In this document: piece after piece, positions 10,394-20,222 of the stretch
Layout: the number at the start of each line of letters is the position of its first letter
How positions within the stretch are numbered: position 1 is the stretch's first letter
NCBI GenBank assembly: GCA_003212055.1
Contig: QCQW01000005.1
Span: forward strand, 1 to 33,470
Reading direction: 5' to 3'
DNA length: 33,470 nt
Source: Prochlorococcus sp. AG-459-A02
GTDB taxonomy: Bacteria > Cyanobacteriota > Cyanobacteriia > PCC-6307 > Cyanobiaceae
The notes under the pieces: model-generated
Database searches by the model: none
What the model was told of the DNA's origin: nothing
What the model saw: the letters and a program-made list of their open reading frames with translations, nothing else
Made by a program: the position numbers and the translations under genes

Positions 10394-12157
10394 ATGGCTT
10401 TACTAGTAAAAAAATTTGGCGGAACTTCTGTCGGTGATATTAAAAAAATTAAAAATATTGCAAGTAGCATTTGTCAAAGTAAAGAAGCAGGAAATGAAAT
10501 TGTCGTAGTTGTCTCTGCAATGGGGCAAACTACAGATGACTTAAATTGTTTAGCGGAATCAATTAGTAAAAATCCTAATCGAAGAGAGTTGGATATGCTT
10601 CTCTCAACCGGAGAGCAAGTAACCATAGCTCTTCTCTCAATGGCATTAAACGAATACGGAATACCTGCAATTTCAATGACCGGTAGCCAGGTTGGAATTA
10701 TTACTGAATCAATTCATGGGAAAGCAAGAATTCTGGATATTAAAACAGAAAGAATCCAAAATTATATAAATCAGGGTTTTGTAGTTGTAGTGGCTGGATT
10801 TCAAGGAACAACATTAAGCTATACGGGTTCAATGGAAATTACAACTTTGGGTAGAGGTGGTTCAGATACTTCCGCAGTAGCTTTATCAACAGCTTTAGGA
10901 GCTGAGACTTGCGAAATTTATACAGACGTTCCAGGAGTTCTTACTACTGATCCAAGAGTTGTTCCTAATGCAAAACTCTTAGATGAAATTAGCTGTGAAG
11001 AAATGCTTGAACTTGCAAGTGTCGGTGCTTCAGTTCTTCATCCAAGAGCAGTAGAAATTGCTCGCAATTATGGAATTAAATTATGCGTCAAATCAAGCGA
11101 AAGTGACTCAAGTGGTGGGACTCTCTTAGAAAGTCAAATCCAACCTCTTCCACTAAAAAGAGGAAGCTTAGAATTAACAAAAACAGTCAATAGTCTTGAA
11201 GTATTAGAAAACCAAGCAGTATTCAGTCTCTCAAATTTTCCTGATAGGCCTGGGATTGCTGCACAAATATTTGAAAAACTTTCAGAAGCAAGTATTAATG
11301 TGGATTTAATCATACAAGCTACAAATGATGGAAATAAAAACGATATTACATTTACTGTTAGTGAATTAGAAGTTAAAAAGACTGCAGAACAATGTGAACT
11401 TATAACTAGGCAATTAGGAGGAGAATTTAATCTAAAAACAAACATGACTAAATTAAGTATTCAAGGAGCAGGCATTTTGGGTAGACCTAGTGTTTCAGCT
11501 GATTTGTTTGATACTTTATCTCAAGCGAATATAAATGTCAGGTTAATAGCTACTAGTGAAATTAAAGTCAGCTGCGTCATTGAAATAAATAATATTCCAA
11601 AAGTTATTAGATTTGTTGCTGAAAAATTTAAGCTATCCGATACACAAATATTTGTTAATCCAATCAACGAAAAACAAGATCAACCTGAAGTAAGAGGAAT
11701 TGCATTAGATAAAAACCAAGTTCAAGTCAGTTTTCGAAAACTGCCTGATCATCCAGGTGTAGCAGCATCGATATGTTTAGCATTAGCTGAAAATGATTTA
11801 CTTTTCGATACTATCGTGCAGTCTGAAAGAAGTTCCTCTTTAAAAACTAAGGATATTAGTTTTACAATGAATAAACAAGATAGAGAAAAAGCTAACTTAG
11901 TTTTTGAGGCCTTAACAAAAAAATTACCCGGATCATACATTGAAGATGGCCCTGCTATAGCCAAAGTAAGTACTGTAGGGGCGGGTATGGCATTTAAGGT
12001 TGGAACAGCTGGAAAAATATTTAGAGCATTGGCTGACCAAAATATCAATATTGAAATGATTGCCACTAGTGAAATTAGGACTTCATGTATTGTCTTAGAA
12101 AAAGATTGTGACACAGCAGTTAATGCGATTCATAATCATTTCGAATTAGAAAAATAA
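10394..12157 (+). CDS. lysC: Aspartate kinase with duplicated ACT-domain pairs
   Basis: LVKKFGGTSVGD N-terminus, TTLGRGGSDTSAVALSTALGAE, duplicated ACT segments ending ATSEIKVSCVIE and ATSEIRTSCIVLE. Confidence 0.97.
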   Translation: MALLVKKFGGTSVGDIKKIKNIASSICQSKEAGNEIVVVVSAMGQTTDDLNCLAESISKNPNRRELDMLLSTGEQVTIALLSMALNEYGIPAISMTGSQVGIITESIHGKARILDIKTERIQNYINQGFVVVVAGFQGTTLSYTGSMEITTLGRGGSDTSAVALSTALGAETCEIYTDVPGVLTTDPRVVPNAKLLDEISCEEMLELASVGASVLHPRAVEIARNYGIKLCVKSSESDSSGGTLLESQIQPLPLKRGSLELTKTVNSLEVLENQAVFSLSNFPDRPGIAAQIFEKLSEASINVDLIIQATNDGNKNDITFTVSELEVKKTAEQCELITRQLGGEFNLKTNMTKLSIQGAGILGRPSVSADLFDTLSQANINVRLIATSEIKVSCVIEINNIPKVIRFVAEKFKLSDTQIFVNPINEKQDQPEVRGIALDKNQVQVSFRKLPDHPGVAASICLALAENDLLFDTIVQSERSSSLKTKDISFTMNKQDREKANLVFEALTKKLPGSYIEDGPAIAKVSTVGAGMAFKVGTAGKIFRALADQNINIEMIATSEIRTSCIVLEKDCDTAVNAIHNHFELEK

Positions 12158-12164
12158 GTTCTTT

Positions 12165-14207
12165 TTAATTATTTCTTGCCAATTTTTGTCTTAATTTTTT
12201 AATTCTATCCCTCAAATTTGCTGCTTCTTCAAAATTTAAATCTTTTGCAGCATCTTTCATTTTAATTTCTAACTTTTCTATTAAGTCAGGCAATTCTTCG
12301 AGCAAACATTGATTATCACCGGAATTGAGAATTGCATCAGTTTTGTTATTAACTATATTTATTAAATCCTTAGAAAAACCACCAGCATCTAGTTTTCTGG
12401 AAAGTTCTAGAAAAGATAATATTGAATTTTCTATTTTTTTGCCTGCAGGTTTTGGAGTAATACCATTGACTTGGTTATATTCTTTTTGAATAGTTCTTCT
12501 TCTTTCAGTTTCAGATATTGCTCTTTTCATTGAATCTGTGAAGTTATCTGCATAAAGCAAGGCAACACCTTCAACATGTCTTGCAGCTCTTCCTATTGTT
12601 TGAATCAATGACCTTTCTGCCCTCAGAAACCCTTCTTTATCAGCATCTAAAATAGCGACTAAGGATACTTCTGGAAGATCTAGTCCCTCTCTTAATAAAT
12701 TAACTCCTACCAACACATCATATTCACCGATTCTAAGGTCTTGAATAATTTCAATTCTTTCAATTGAATGGATTTCGGAATGCAAATATCTAACTCTTAC
12801 TTTATTTTCAGATAAAAAATCAGACAAATCTTCAGCCATTCTCTTAGTGAGTGTTGTCACTAACACTCTTTGATTCTTTTCAGCTCTAATTCTTATCTCA
12901 GATAACAGATCTTCTATTTGGCCCTCACTAGGTCTTACATCAATTACAGGGTCTAATACCCCAGTTGGTCTTATGACTTGCTCAATAAATTCACCATCAC
13001 ATTGATCTAATTCCCATTGACCAGGAGTTGCACTTATAAATAATGTCTGTTTGGATTTTTCCCAAAACTCTTCACATTTTAAAGGTCTATTATCTGCAGC
13101 ACTTGGCAATCTAAAACCATGATCTATTAAAACTTTTTTTCTAGATTGATCACCATTGTACATCGCATGAAGTTGAGGACATGTTACATGACTTTCATCA
13201 ACTACCAACAACCAATCTTTGGGAAAGTAATCTATTAAGCATTCTGGCGGTGAACCTTCCTCTCTGCCTGATAAATGACGAGCATAATTCTCAACTCCAT
13301 TACAATAACCAACCTCTTTGAGCATTTCTAAATCATATTTTGTGCGTTGTTCTAGACGTTGAGCCTCTAATAATTTTCCTTCGTATGTAAATTTATCGAG
13401 TTGAGTTTTTAATTCACTTCTAATTGCACTTATTGCACTCTCTAGTCTTTCTTTTGGAGTCACAAAATGCTTCGCTGGGTAAACGCTAACTTGTTCCAAA
13501 CTTTCGAGGATTTCACCTGTAGTAGGGTCAACATATCTAATAGCCTCAACTTCATCACCAAATAATTCGATTCTTATTAATCTATCTTCATAAGCTGGAC
13601 CAATTTCTAAAACATCACCTTTAATTCTGAATCTACCTCTATTAATTTCAATATCATTTCTAGTATATTGATTTTCTACGAGAGACCTCAAAGAAGAACG
13701 TAGATTTATTGATTTTCCCACTTCAAATTTAACTGCAGCTTTTAAATACTCACTCGGTATACCAAGACCATAAATACAACTTATTGAGGCTACAACAATT
13801 ACATCTTTTCTTTCAAATAATGAGCGTGTTGCAGAATGCCTAAGCATATCTATTTCTTCATTAATTGAAGCAGTTTTAGCTATGTAAGTATCACTTACAG
13901 GTACATAAGCTTCAGGTTGATAATAATCGTAGTAAGAAATAAAGTACTCAACAGCATTTTTTGGAAAAAATTCCCTTAATTCATTACAAAGTTGTGCAGC
14001 TAACGTTTTGTTGTGGGCTAATACAAGCGCTGGTCTTCCTGTTTGTTCGATTACATTTGCAATAGTAAATGTTTTACCAGTTCCAGTAGCTCCTAAAAGA
14101 GTCTGAAACTCTTTACCAGTATTAACGCCTTTAACTAATTTTTTAATAGCTTCTGGTTGATCTCCATTTGGTTCGTAAGGAGCTTGAAGCTTATAGTTGT
14201 TCATCAA
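12165..14207 (-). CDS. uvrB: Excinuclease ABC subunit B
   Basis: [31 protein letters not shown]-terminal UVR motif [17 protein letters not shown]. Confidence 0.98.
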   Translation of the reverse strand: MMNNYKLQAPYEPNGDQPEAIKKLVKGVNTGKEFQTLLGATGTGKTFTIANVIEQTGRPALVLAHNKTLAAQLCNELREFFPKNAVEYFISYYDYYQPEAYVPVSDTYIAKTASINEEIDMLRHSATRSLFERKDVIVVASISCIYGLGIPSEYLKAAVKFEVGKSINLRSSLRSLVENQYTRNDIEINRGRFRIKGDVLEIGPAYEDRLIRIELFGDEVEAIRYVDPTTGEILESLEQVSVYPAKHFVTPKERLESAISAIRSELKTQLDKFTYEGKLLEAQRLEQRTKYDLEMLKEVGYCNGVENYARHLSGREEGSPPECLIDYFPKDWLLVVDESHVTCPQLHAMYNGDQSRKKVLIDHGFRLPSAADNRPLKCEEFWEKSKQTLFISATPGQWELDQCDGEFIEQVIRPTGVLDPVIDVRPSEGQIEDLLSEIRIRAEKNQRVLVTTLTKRMAEDLSDFLSENKVRVRYLHSEIHSIERIEIIQDLRIGEYDVLVGVNLLREGLDLPEVSLVAILDADKEGFLRAERSLIQTIGRAARHVEGVALLYADNFTDSMKRAISETERRRTIQKEYNQVNGITPKPAGKKIENSILSFLELSRKLDAGGFSKDLINIVNNKTDAILNSGDNQCLLEELPDLIEKLEIKMKDAAKDLNFEEAANLRDRIKKLRQKLARNN

Positions 14208-14233
14208 GCTAGTAGCTAAAGGATATGGCTATA

Positions 14234-15010
14234 CTAAGAAATTTTTTCTCCAATTATTGAATTTTTCATAGATTCTTTTAAGCCCCTAACAACCGCAATC
14301 ATTGATACTAAATCATCTAATTTATTAACTACAGATCCAACGCCAACTGCTGAGGCTCCAGAGGCTATTGCTAGTGGACAAGTTACTTGGCTTAATCCAG
14401 AGGCACTCATGATTGGTATGTTCAGAGATTGTTTCTTAAATTCTTGATGAATAGCATAGGTAGCTGCAAGAGTTGGTATTGATTTTTCAAAAAAGCCTTG
14501 AATTCCGGGAGAGTAAGGCGTAGAACTGGTGCCACCTTCTGTTTGAATAATATCAACACCTTCCTCCACTAGCTTTACAGCAAGATCAACTTGTTTATCA
14601 ATAGGCATAGTATGAGGAACAGTTACTGATAAAGGAGTATTAGGCAATAAATCCCTAGTCTCTTTTGTAATGTTTAAAACTTTTTTATCTGAAAAATTAA
14701 TACCTTTTTCATAAAAAGTATCGTAATTTCCTATCTCAATTAATGATGCTCCTGCTTTTACAGAATCTTGAAAAGATCGAGGCACGACTGAACTAACACA
14801 AACGGGTAGTGTTGAATTCTTAAGTGCTGAATCAACCAGTTCAGGTTTACAAGCAATATCGACAAGATCTGCACCTCCTAATGAAGCAGCTTCAACAATT
14901 ATTTTCACAGATTGAACATCGAAATTATTCAATCCTGAAATAACTTTGAGTAGAGATTTGCTTCTTAACTCTTCTTTAATTTTTTGTGGCAAAAGATTAA
15001 TCAGACTCAT
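14234..15010 (-). CDS. DUF561/Ycf23-like TIM-barrel protein
   Basis: 258 aa; SLGGADLVDIACKPELV, IQTEGGTSSTPYSPGIQGF, MSASGLSQVTCPLAIASGASAVGVGS. Confidence 0.75.
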   Translation of the reverse strand: MSLINLLPQKIKEELRSKSLLKVISGLNNFDVQSVKIIVEAASLGGADLVDIACKPELVDSALKNSTLPVCVSSVVPRSFQDSVKAGASLIEIGNYDTFYEKGINFSDKKVLNITKETRDLLPNTPLSVTVPHTMPIDKQVDLAVKLVEEGVDIIQTEGGTSSTPYSPGIQGFFEKSIPTLAATYAIHQEFKKQSLNIPIMSASGLSQVTCPLAIASGASAVGVGSVVNKLDDLVSMIAVVRGLKESMKNSIIGEKIS

Positions 15011-15040
15011 TTACTTAATGAATTTATTACCCGATTGTGA

Positions 15041-15069
15041 CATTGTTTTAGTAAAACAGTGCATTTTTT
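15041..15069 (+). promoter_or_regulatory. Hairpin followed by T-tract upstream of tilS
   Basis: CATTGTTTT-AGT-AAAACAGTG stem (one G-U) then CATTTTTT. Confidence 0.4.
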
Positions 15070-15095
15070 AAAAAATATTATCTGAGCAACACAAA

Positions 15096-16106
15096 ATGTC
15101 TGATAAAAAATTATCTAAGAAAAATTGGTCATCATGGCATCATCAGCTTCATAAGGAGATTCTTACCAAAAAAATATTAATTCCCAAAGGATCGAATATT
15201 TTAATAAGTGTTTCCGGAGGGCAAGACTCAATGGCCTTATTAACCCTAATTAATGACCTAAAAAAAATACATAATTGGTCTATTAGTGTTTGGCATGGTG
15301 ATCATCAGTGGCACGAAAAATCCTCATTATATGCTCTTGAATTAAAAAGTTATTGCGAAGATAAAAATATTTCATTCTCTTTTGATCAAGCAAATAAAGA
15401 AAATATTTCTTCAGAAGAAAAAGCACGAGAATGGAGATATAAAAAATTATGTGAAAGAGCCAAAACTTTATTAAATAAAAACCAGCAAGAACATAATATT
15501 TATTTGTTAACTGGTCACACGAGTACTGATAACGCAGAAACTTTTATCCTCAATTTATCTAGAGGGAGCAATTTTGCCGGTCTGAGTAATATTGAGAGCA
15601 AAAGATTACTAGAAAATCAAATTTTTTTAATAAGGCCTATATTAATTTTCAGTAGAAAAGATACAAAAAAATTTTGTGATGATATGAAAATACCAGTCTG
15701 GGAAGATCCTACAAATTCAGATCTTAAATTAAAAAGAAATTTAGTAAGAAAAAAAATTATTCCTACTTTGGAGGTTATCTATCCTGGTTGTTCTGAAAGG
15801 ATAAATAATTTTTCCCAAAAAATGAGCAAATACAATAATGAACGTAATGATCTTAGTGAACTAGCATACTTATATTGTAAAGATTTAAAAGGCATCAATA
15901 GGAATCTCTTAAACAGTATGTGTATTGAAGCGAGGTGCACAATCTTAAATAGATTTTTAAAAGAAATATCTGCAAAGCAACATAGTTCTAAAAATCTGAC
16001 AAAATTAGCAATTTCAATTTATGAAGAAAATAAAGGTCAAATTAACTTGCAAGAGTTTTTAAAAATTGTTTGGAATAAAAACTATATAAATTTTGAAAAA
16101 AGTTAA
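15096..16106 (+). CDS. tilS: tRNA(Ile)-lysidine synthase
   Basis: PP-loop ISVSGGQDSMALLTLI; LLTGHTSTDNAETFILNLSRGS; VWEDPTNSDLKLKRNLVR. Confidence 0.95.
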   Translation: MSDKKLSKKNWSSWHHQLHKEILTKKILIPKGSNILISVSGGQDSMALLTLINDLKKIHNWSISVWHGDHQWHEKSSLYALELKSYCEDKNISFSFDQANKENISSEEKAREWRYKKLCERAKTLLNKNQQEHNIYLLTGHTSTDNAETFILNLSRGSNFAGLSNIESKRLLENQIFLIRPILIFSRKDTKKFCDDMKIPVWEDPTNSDLKLKRNLVRKKIIPTLEVIYPGCSERINNFSQKMSKYNNERNDLSELAYLYCKDLKGINRNLLNSMCIEARCTILNRFLKEISAKQHSSKNLTKLAISIYEENKGQINLQEFLKIVWNKNYINFEKS

Positions 16107-18088
16107 GATGTGACAGCAGATCTTCTTCTCCTTGTTCTACCTTCAAATGATTCTTCTGTAGCAGTCTCAGCTGATGGATTCTGTGAAACTTTTGGAATTT
16201 TTTGTGTATTTTGTGAGTTATTTGAATTATTCGGATGATTATTGTTTGATTTCTTATGGAAATTATTATTATTTCTATTTCTATTTGAAAAATTTTGCTC
16301 TTCGGTAATCTTTGGAATATAAGCACGAGTTCCACTTGGAGCAGGTTGAACTAAACACAAAATAAGTGGTTCAACTTGTAATTCTCGTCTCATTCTTCTT
16401 GATAAACCATTTTCAATTTCTCTTTGTACACCAATCCAATCTACTTCAAAATTATTCGGTCCAGTTTGTCTGGATAATTGTTTCCATCTATTTTCTAAGA
16501 CCCAGCTTATTTCTCGTTCTGTCCACATAGACATTTTTCTTGGCTCTGCAGTAGTAATAACTCCTCTTAAATTAACTCTGGGAGGTGCAACCATCTTCCC
16601 ATCTGTACTAATAGGAGCTAAAACAGTTACTACACCATCTCCAGCTAATTGCTGCCTTTCCTTTAATACTCGAGCATCTACTATCCCATTTCGTGAGTTA
16701 TCAAGCAGTTCAACACCAGCTTTTACAGGATCACCTTTTTGAATAGAATTAGGTGTTAACTCAACTACATCTCCATTTTCAATAATTAAAATATTGTCCT
16801 TTGGAACCCCCATAGTTTGTGCACTCTTGCCATGACAAACAAGCATTCTATGTTCTCCATGAACAGGAACAAAAAACTTAGGTTTTGCAAGTGCCAACAT
16901 TAACTTTTGATCTTCTTGAAAACCATGACCAGAAACATGAATATTCTCACCCTTTCCATAAACAACCTTTGCTCCGAGTTTCATTAATCTATCTATTGTA
17001 TTAACAACAGAAATAGTATTACCAGGAATTGGGCTGGCTGAAAATATTACAGTATCAGTAGTCTTAAGACGAACATGCTGATGTTCACCACGAGATATTC
17101 TGCTTAACGCTGCTAGGGGTTCTCCTTGACTTCCAGTCATTAATAATAAGGTCTCTCTATCTGGCAAATCTCTAATTTGCTTGATAGGAACAAACAAATC
17201 ATCTGGGCATTTCATATAACCAATATCTCTCGCCTTAGCAATAACATTTATCATCGATCTACCTAACAAACCGACCTTTCTTCCATGTTTCATAGCCAAC
17301 TCTAAGATCATTGTCACTCTATGTACGGAGCTAGCAAAAGTGGTAAGGATAACTCGTTCTTTTGCCTCCGCAATATGTTTTTCTAAAGAGGGATAGATAG
17401 TCTTCTCAGAAGGACAAAAACCTGGAACTTCGGCATTAGTCGAATCACTAAACATGCACAAAACGCCCTTCTCTCCATAATGCACCATTCTTTCAATATC
17501 AAATTGTTCTCCGTCTACTGGCATATGATCAAACTTAAAATCTCCGGTGAAAATAATTGTGCCAACAGGTGTTGTAACTGCTAAAGAAAAACTATCACAA
17601 ATAGAATGGGTATTTCGAATAAATTCAACAGAAAAATGTTGTCCAACTTTTACAACATCTCTTGGATTTACTGTCTGTATAGTAGTTCTATCAGATACCC
17701 CTGCTTCCTCCATTTTTCCTCTAAGCATTGACATTGCCAATCTTGGGCCATAAATAGTCGGTATATTAAAATGCTTTAGATGATGAGAAATACCTCCAAT
17801 ATGATCTTCATGACCGTGAGTGACAATCATTCCTTTGATTCTTCTTTGATTTTCTTTTAAAAAAGTTGTATCTGGCATAACAACGTTTACGCCATGCATA
17901 CCATCAGATGGGAAAGCTAGGCCAGCATCAACAAGCATCAATTCATCACCATATTCAAAAACACAAGTGTTTTTTCCTATTTCATGTAGTCCTCCAAGAG
18001 GTATAACTCGCAGAGCTGGCGTATTACTTTTAGATCTAGATGAGTCATGAGTAGATCTATTTACAGTGGAATTTGTACTTGTTTGCAT
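16103..18088 (-). CDS. rnj: Ribonuclease J
   Basis: Metallo-beta-lactamase/beta-CASP motifs VTHGHEDHIGG, FTGDFKFDH, TGSQGEPLAALSRIS, VPVHGEHRML; Asn-rich C-terminal tail. Confidence 0.95.
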   Translation of the reverse strand: MQTSTNSTVNRSTHDSSRSKSNTPALRVIPLGGLHEIGKNTCVFEYGDELMLVDAGLAFPSDGMHGVNVVMPDTTFLKENQRRIKGMIVTHGHEDHIGGISHHLKHFNIPTIYGPRLAMSMLRGKMEEAGVSDRTTIQTVNPRDVVKVGQHFSVEFIRNTHSICDSFSLAVTTPVGTIIFTGDFKFDHMPVDGEQFDIERMVHYGEKGVLCMFSDSTNAEVPGFCPSEKTIYPSLEKHIAEAKERVILTTFASSVHRVTMILELAMKHGRKVGLLGRSMINVIAKARDIGYMKCPDDLFVPIKQIRDLPDRETLLLMTGSQGEPLAALSRISRGEHQHVRLKTTDTVIFSASPIPGNTISVVNTIDRLMKLGAKVVYGKGENIHVSGHGFQEDQKLMLALAKPKFFVPVHGEHRMLVCHGKSAQTMGVPKDNILIIENGDVVELTPNSIQKGDPVKAGVELLDNSRNGIVDARVLKERQQLAGDGVVTVLAPISTDGKMVAPPRVNLRGVITTAEPRKMSMWTEREISWVLENRWKQLSRQTGPNNFEVDWIGVQREIENGLSRRMRRELQVEPLILCLVQPAPSGTRAYIPKITEEQNFSNRNRNNNNFHKKSNNNHPNNSNNSQNTQKIPKVSQNPSAETATEESFEGRTRRRRSAVTS

Positions 18089-18161
18089 AATTTAGAAATT
18101 TTATAAAGGCCTGCTTGTAATCAAATAAGGTTTATTTAAATTTAATTATCAAGTTAAATAT

Positions 18162-18180
18162 AGTCCCTATTATAGGGATT
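18162..18180 (-). promoter_or_regulatory. Hairpin spanning the dapA stop codon
   Basis: AATCCCTA-TAA-TAGGGACT inverted repeat, loop is the stop triplet. Confidence 0.5.
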
Positions 18181-19072
18181 TCAGGATAAAAGATAGTTGC
18201 TTTTTCATGTCATTGGTTAATGGTGACAAAGGACTTCTAGGATTACCTACATCCCATCCAGATAGCTCCAAAGCAGCCTTAATTGGGATTGGATTAGTAG
18301 TCATAAAGAGTGCTTTAAAAAGAGGCTGAAGTTTTTCATGAATAGCAAGCGCATTAGAAACCTTTCCACTTTGAAAGGAATGAATCATCTCTTTCAATTG
18401 TAATCCAACCAAATGACTTGCAACACTTACTACTCCTACAGCACCTACAGATAGCATTGGAAGCAACAATGAATCGTCGCCACTATATACAGATAATTTA
18501 GAGCCACAAATAGCTCTTAGTTCTGTTACTTCATCTATTCTACCGCTTGCAGCTTTAATACTGAGAATATTTGAGAAATCCATAAGTTTCTTCACAGTAT
18601 CAGGAAGTAAATTACATCCTGTCCTTCCAGGAATGTTGTAGAGCATAAGAGGTAAATCCTTTGCAGAATTAGCAATAGAACTGAAATGTTTATAAAGACC
18701 TTCTTGAGGTGGCTTATTGTAATAAGGAACAACGACCAAAGCACCGTCTGCACCAGAGTCGTATGCTTTTTTTGTGGCTTCCACAGCCTCGCTTGTACAG
18801 TTACTACCAGTACCAACTATTACTTTACAGCTTGCATCCAAAGATCCTTTTACCGCAATAAATAAATCATGCTGTTCCGCCCATGAAAGAGTCGGAGATT
18901 CTCCAGTAGTACCACATAACACGATTCCATCGGAACCGTTCTCAAAAAGATAATTTGAAAGTTTTATAGCTAGTTCATAATCTACATCTCCATTTTCAGT
19001 GAATGGAGTAACCATAGCAGTCAATATTTTTCCAAATAGTGGATTATTACACTCAGTTTTTTCTGTAATCAT
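18170..19072 (-). CDS. dapA: 4-hydroxy-tetrahydrodipicolinate synthase
   Basis: [46 protein letters not shown] motifs. Confidence 0.97.
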   Translation of the reverse strand: MITEKTECNNPLFGKILTAMVTPFTENGDVDYELAIKLSNYLFENGSDGIVLCGTTGESPTLSWAEQHDLFIAVKGSLDASCKVIVGTGSNCTSEAVEATKKAYDSGADGALVVVPYYNKPPQEGLYKHFSSIANSAKDLPLMLYNIPGRTGCNLLPDTVKKLMDFSNILSIKAASGRIDEVTELRAICGSKLSVYSGDDSLLLPMLSVGAVGVVSVASHLVGLQLKEMIHSFQSGKVSNALAIHEKLQPLFKALFMTTNPIPIKAALELSGWDVGNPRSPLSPLTNDMKKQLSFILKSL

Positions 19073-20100
19073 TTTTTTGGAATTAATAACTCAGCTATTT
19101 GAACAGCATTAAGAGCTGCTCCTTTTCTTATTTGATCTCCACATAACCATAATTCTAATCCATTAGGCTGACTTATATCAGTTCTTAGCCTGCCAACAGC
19201 AACATTATCCCTTCCCATAACGTCATTTGGCATAGGAAATCTATTATTTTTGTAATCCTCAATAATTTCAATTCCAGGAGCTTTTTTTAATTCTTCAAGA
19301 GCATCTTTAGGCTCAACAACACCGGTAAATTCAATATTGATCGATTCAGAATGTGCTCTCAGTACTGGGACTCGGACACATGTAGCAGAGAGCTTTAAAT
19401 CAGAAATATTTAATATTTTCCTAGTCTCATTAACCATTTTCATCTCTTCTTCGCAGTAATTATTTGCAAGCATGGGTGAATTATGCAAAAACAAATTAAA
19501 AGCTAGTGAGTATGGCAAAACTTCACTTTTTTGAGGATTACCCTGAAGATATTTTTCAGTTAAAAGTTTTAGTTCCTCCATCGCCAATTGGCCTGCACCA
19601 CTCACGGATTGATATGTTGAAACAACAACTCTTTGAATAGTCGAAAGTTTATTTAACGGAGCTAAAACTAATGTCAACAAAATAGTAGTGCAGTTTGGAT
19701 TCGCTATTACCCCATCATGATTAATTACGTCACAAGCATTAACTTCAGGAACTATAAGAGGAACATTATTATCTAATCTGAAAGCACTTGAATTATCTAT
19801 CAATAAAGCATTTTGTTCCATAATGGTAGACAACCATTTTTTTGAAATAGTTCCACCGGCTGAAGCTAAAACTAAATCAAGATTCAGAAATTCTTCCTTA
19901 GTTGTTTTTTTTGTAACTAATTCTTCACCTTTCCAAATAATTTTTTTCCCTTCTGAACGCTCTGATGAAAGCAAGACCAATTCTGATATTGGGAAATCAC
20001 GTTGTTCAAGAATTTTGAGTAATTCGGATCCCACAGCACCTGAAGATCCTAAAACAGCAACTTTTAATGGCCTATTAGGCAAAAACGGAGATTGTCTCAC
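19069..20100 (-). CDS. asd: Aspartate-semialdehyde dehydrogenase
   Basis: [29 protein letters not shown] catalytic Cys motif, [11 protein letters not shown]. Confidence 0.97.
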   Translation of the reverse strand: MRQSPFLPNRPLKVAVLGSSGAVGSELLKILEQRDFPISELVLLSSERSEGKKIIWKGEELVTKKTTKEEFLNLDLVLASAGGTISKKWLSTIMEQNALLIDNSSAFRLDNNVPLIVPEVNACDVINHDGVIANPNCTTILLTLVLAPLNKLSTIQRVVVSTYQSVSGAGQLAMEELKLLTEKYLQGNPQKSEVLPYSLAFNLFLHNSPMLANNYCEEEMKMVNETRKILNISDLKLSATCVRVPVLRAHSESINIEFTGVVEPKDALEELKKAPGIEIIEDYKNNRFPMPNDVMGRDNVAVGRLRTDISQPNGLELWLCGDQIRKGAALNAVQIAELLIPKK

Positions 20101-20171
20101 ACTTTAAAATGATTTTTATAAATAGATTGACTATTTTTTTTACTTTATCAAAAAAATAACTTTCAAGGAAA

Positions 20172-20184
20172 TCACATAATGTGA
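20172..20184. promoter_or_regulatory. Perfect inverted repeat TCACAT-A-ATGTGA in the asd/tig intergenic region
   Basis: Read directly from sequence; operator role not established. Confidence 0.35.
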
Positions 20185-20222
20185 AATAATTAAGATTCGG
20201 CTTTTAGTAATAAATAAAAAAA

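Noticed and set aside
11134-12114. Two minus ORFs (11134-11445, 11749-12114) antisense to lysC
   Set aside because: They lie opposite the duplicated ACT regions, where the same codon bias keeps the antisense frame open in both copies; no independent coding support.
16042-16335. 97-aa minus ORF rich in Ile overlapping the rnj tail
   Set aside because: Alternate frame of the Asn-rich RNase J tail; low complexity.
18592-18816. 74-aa minus ORF inside dapA
   Set aside because: Alternate frame in a strongly conserved gene.
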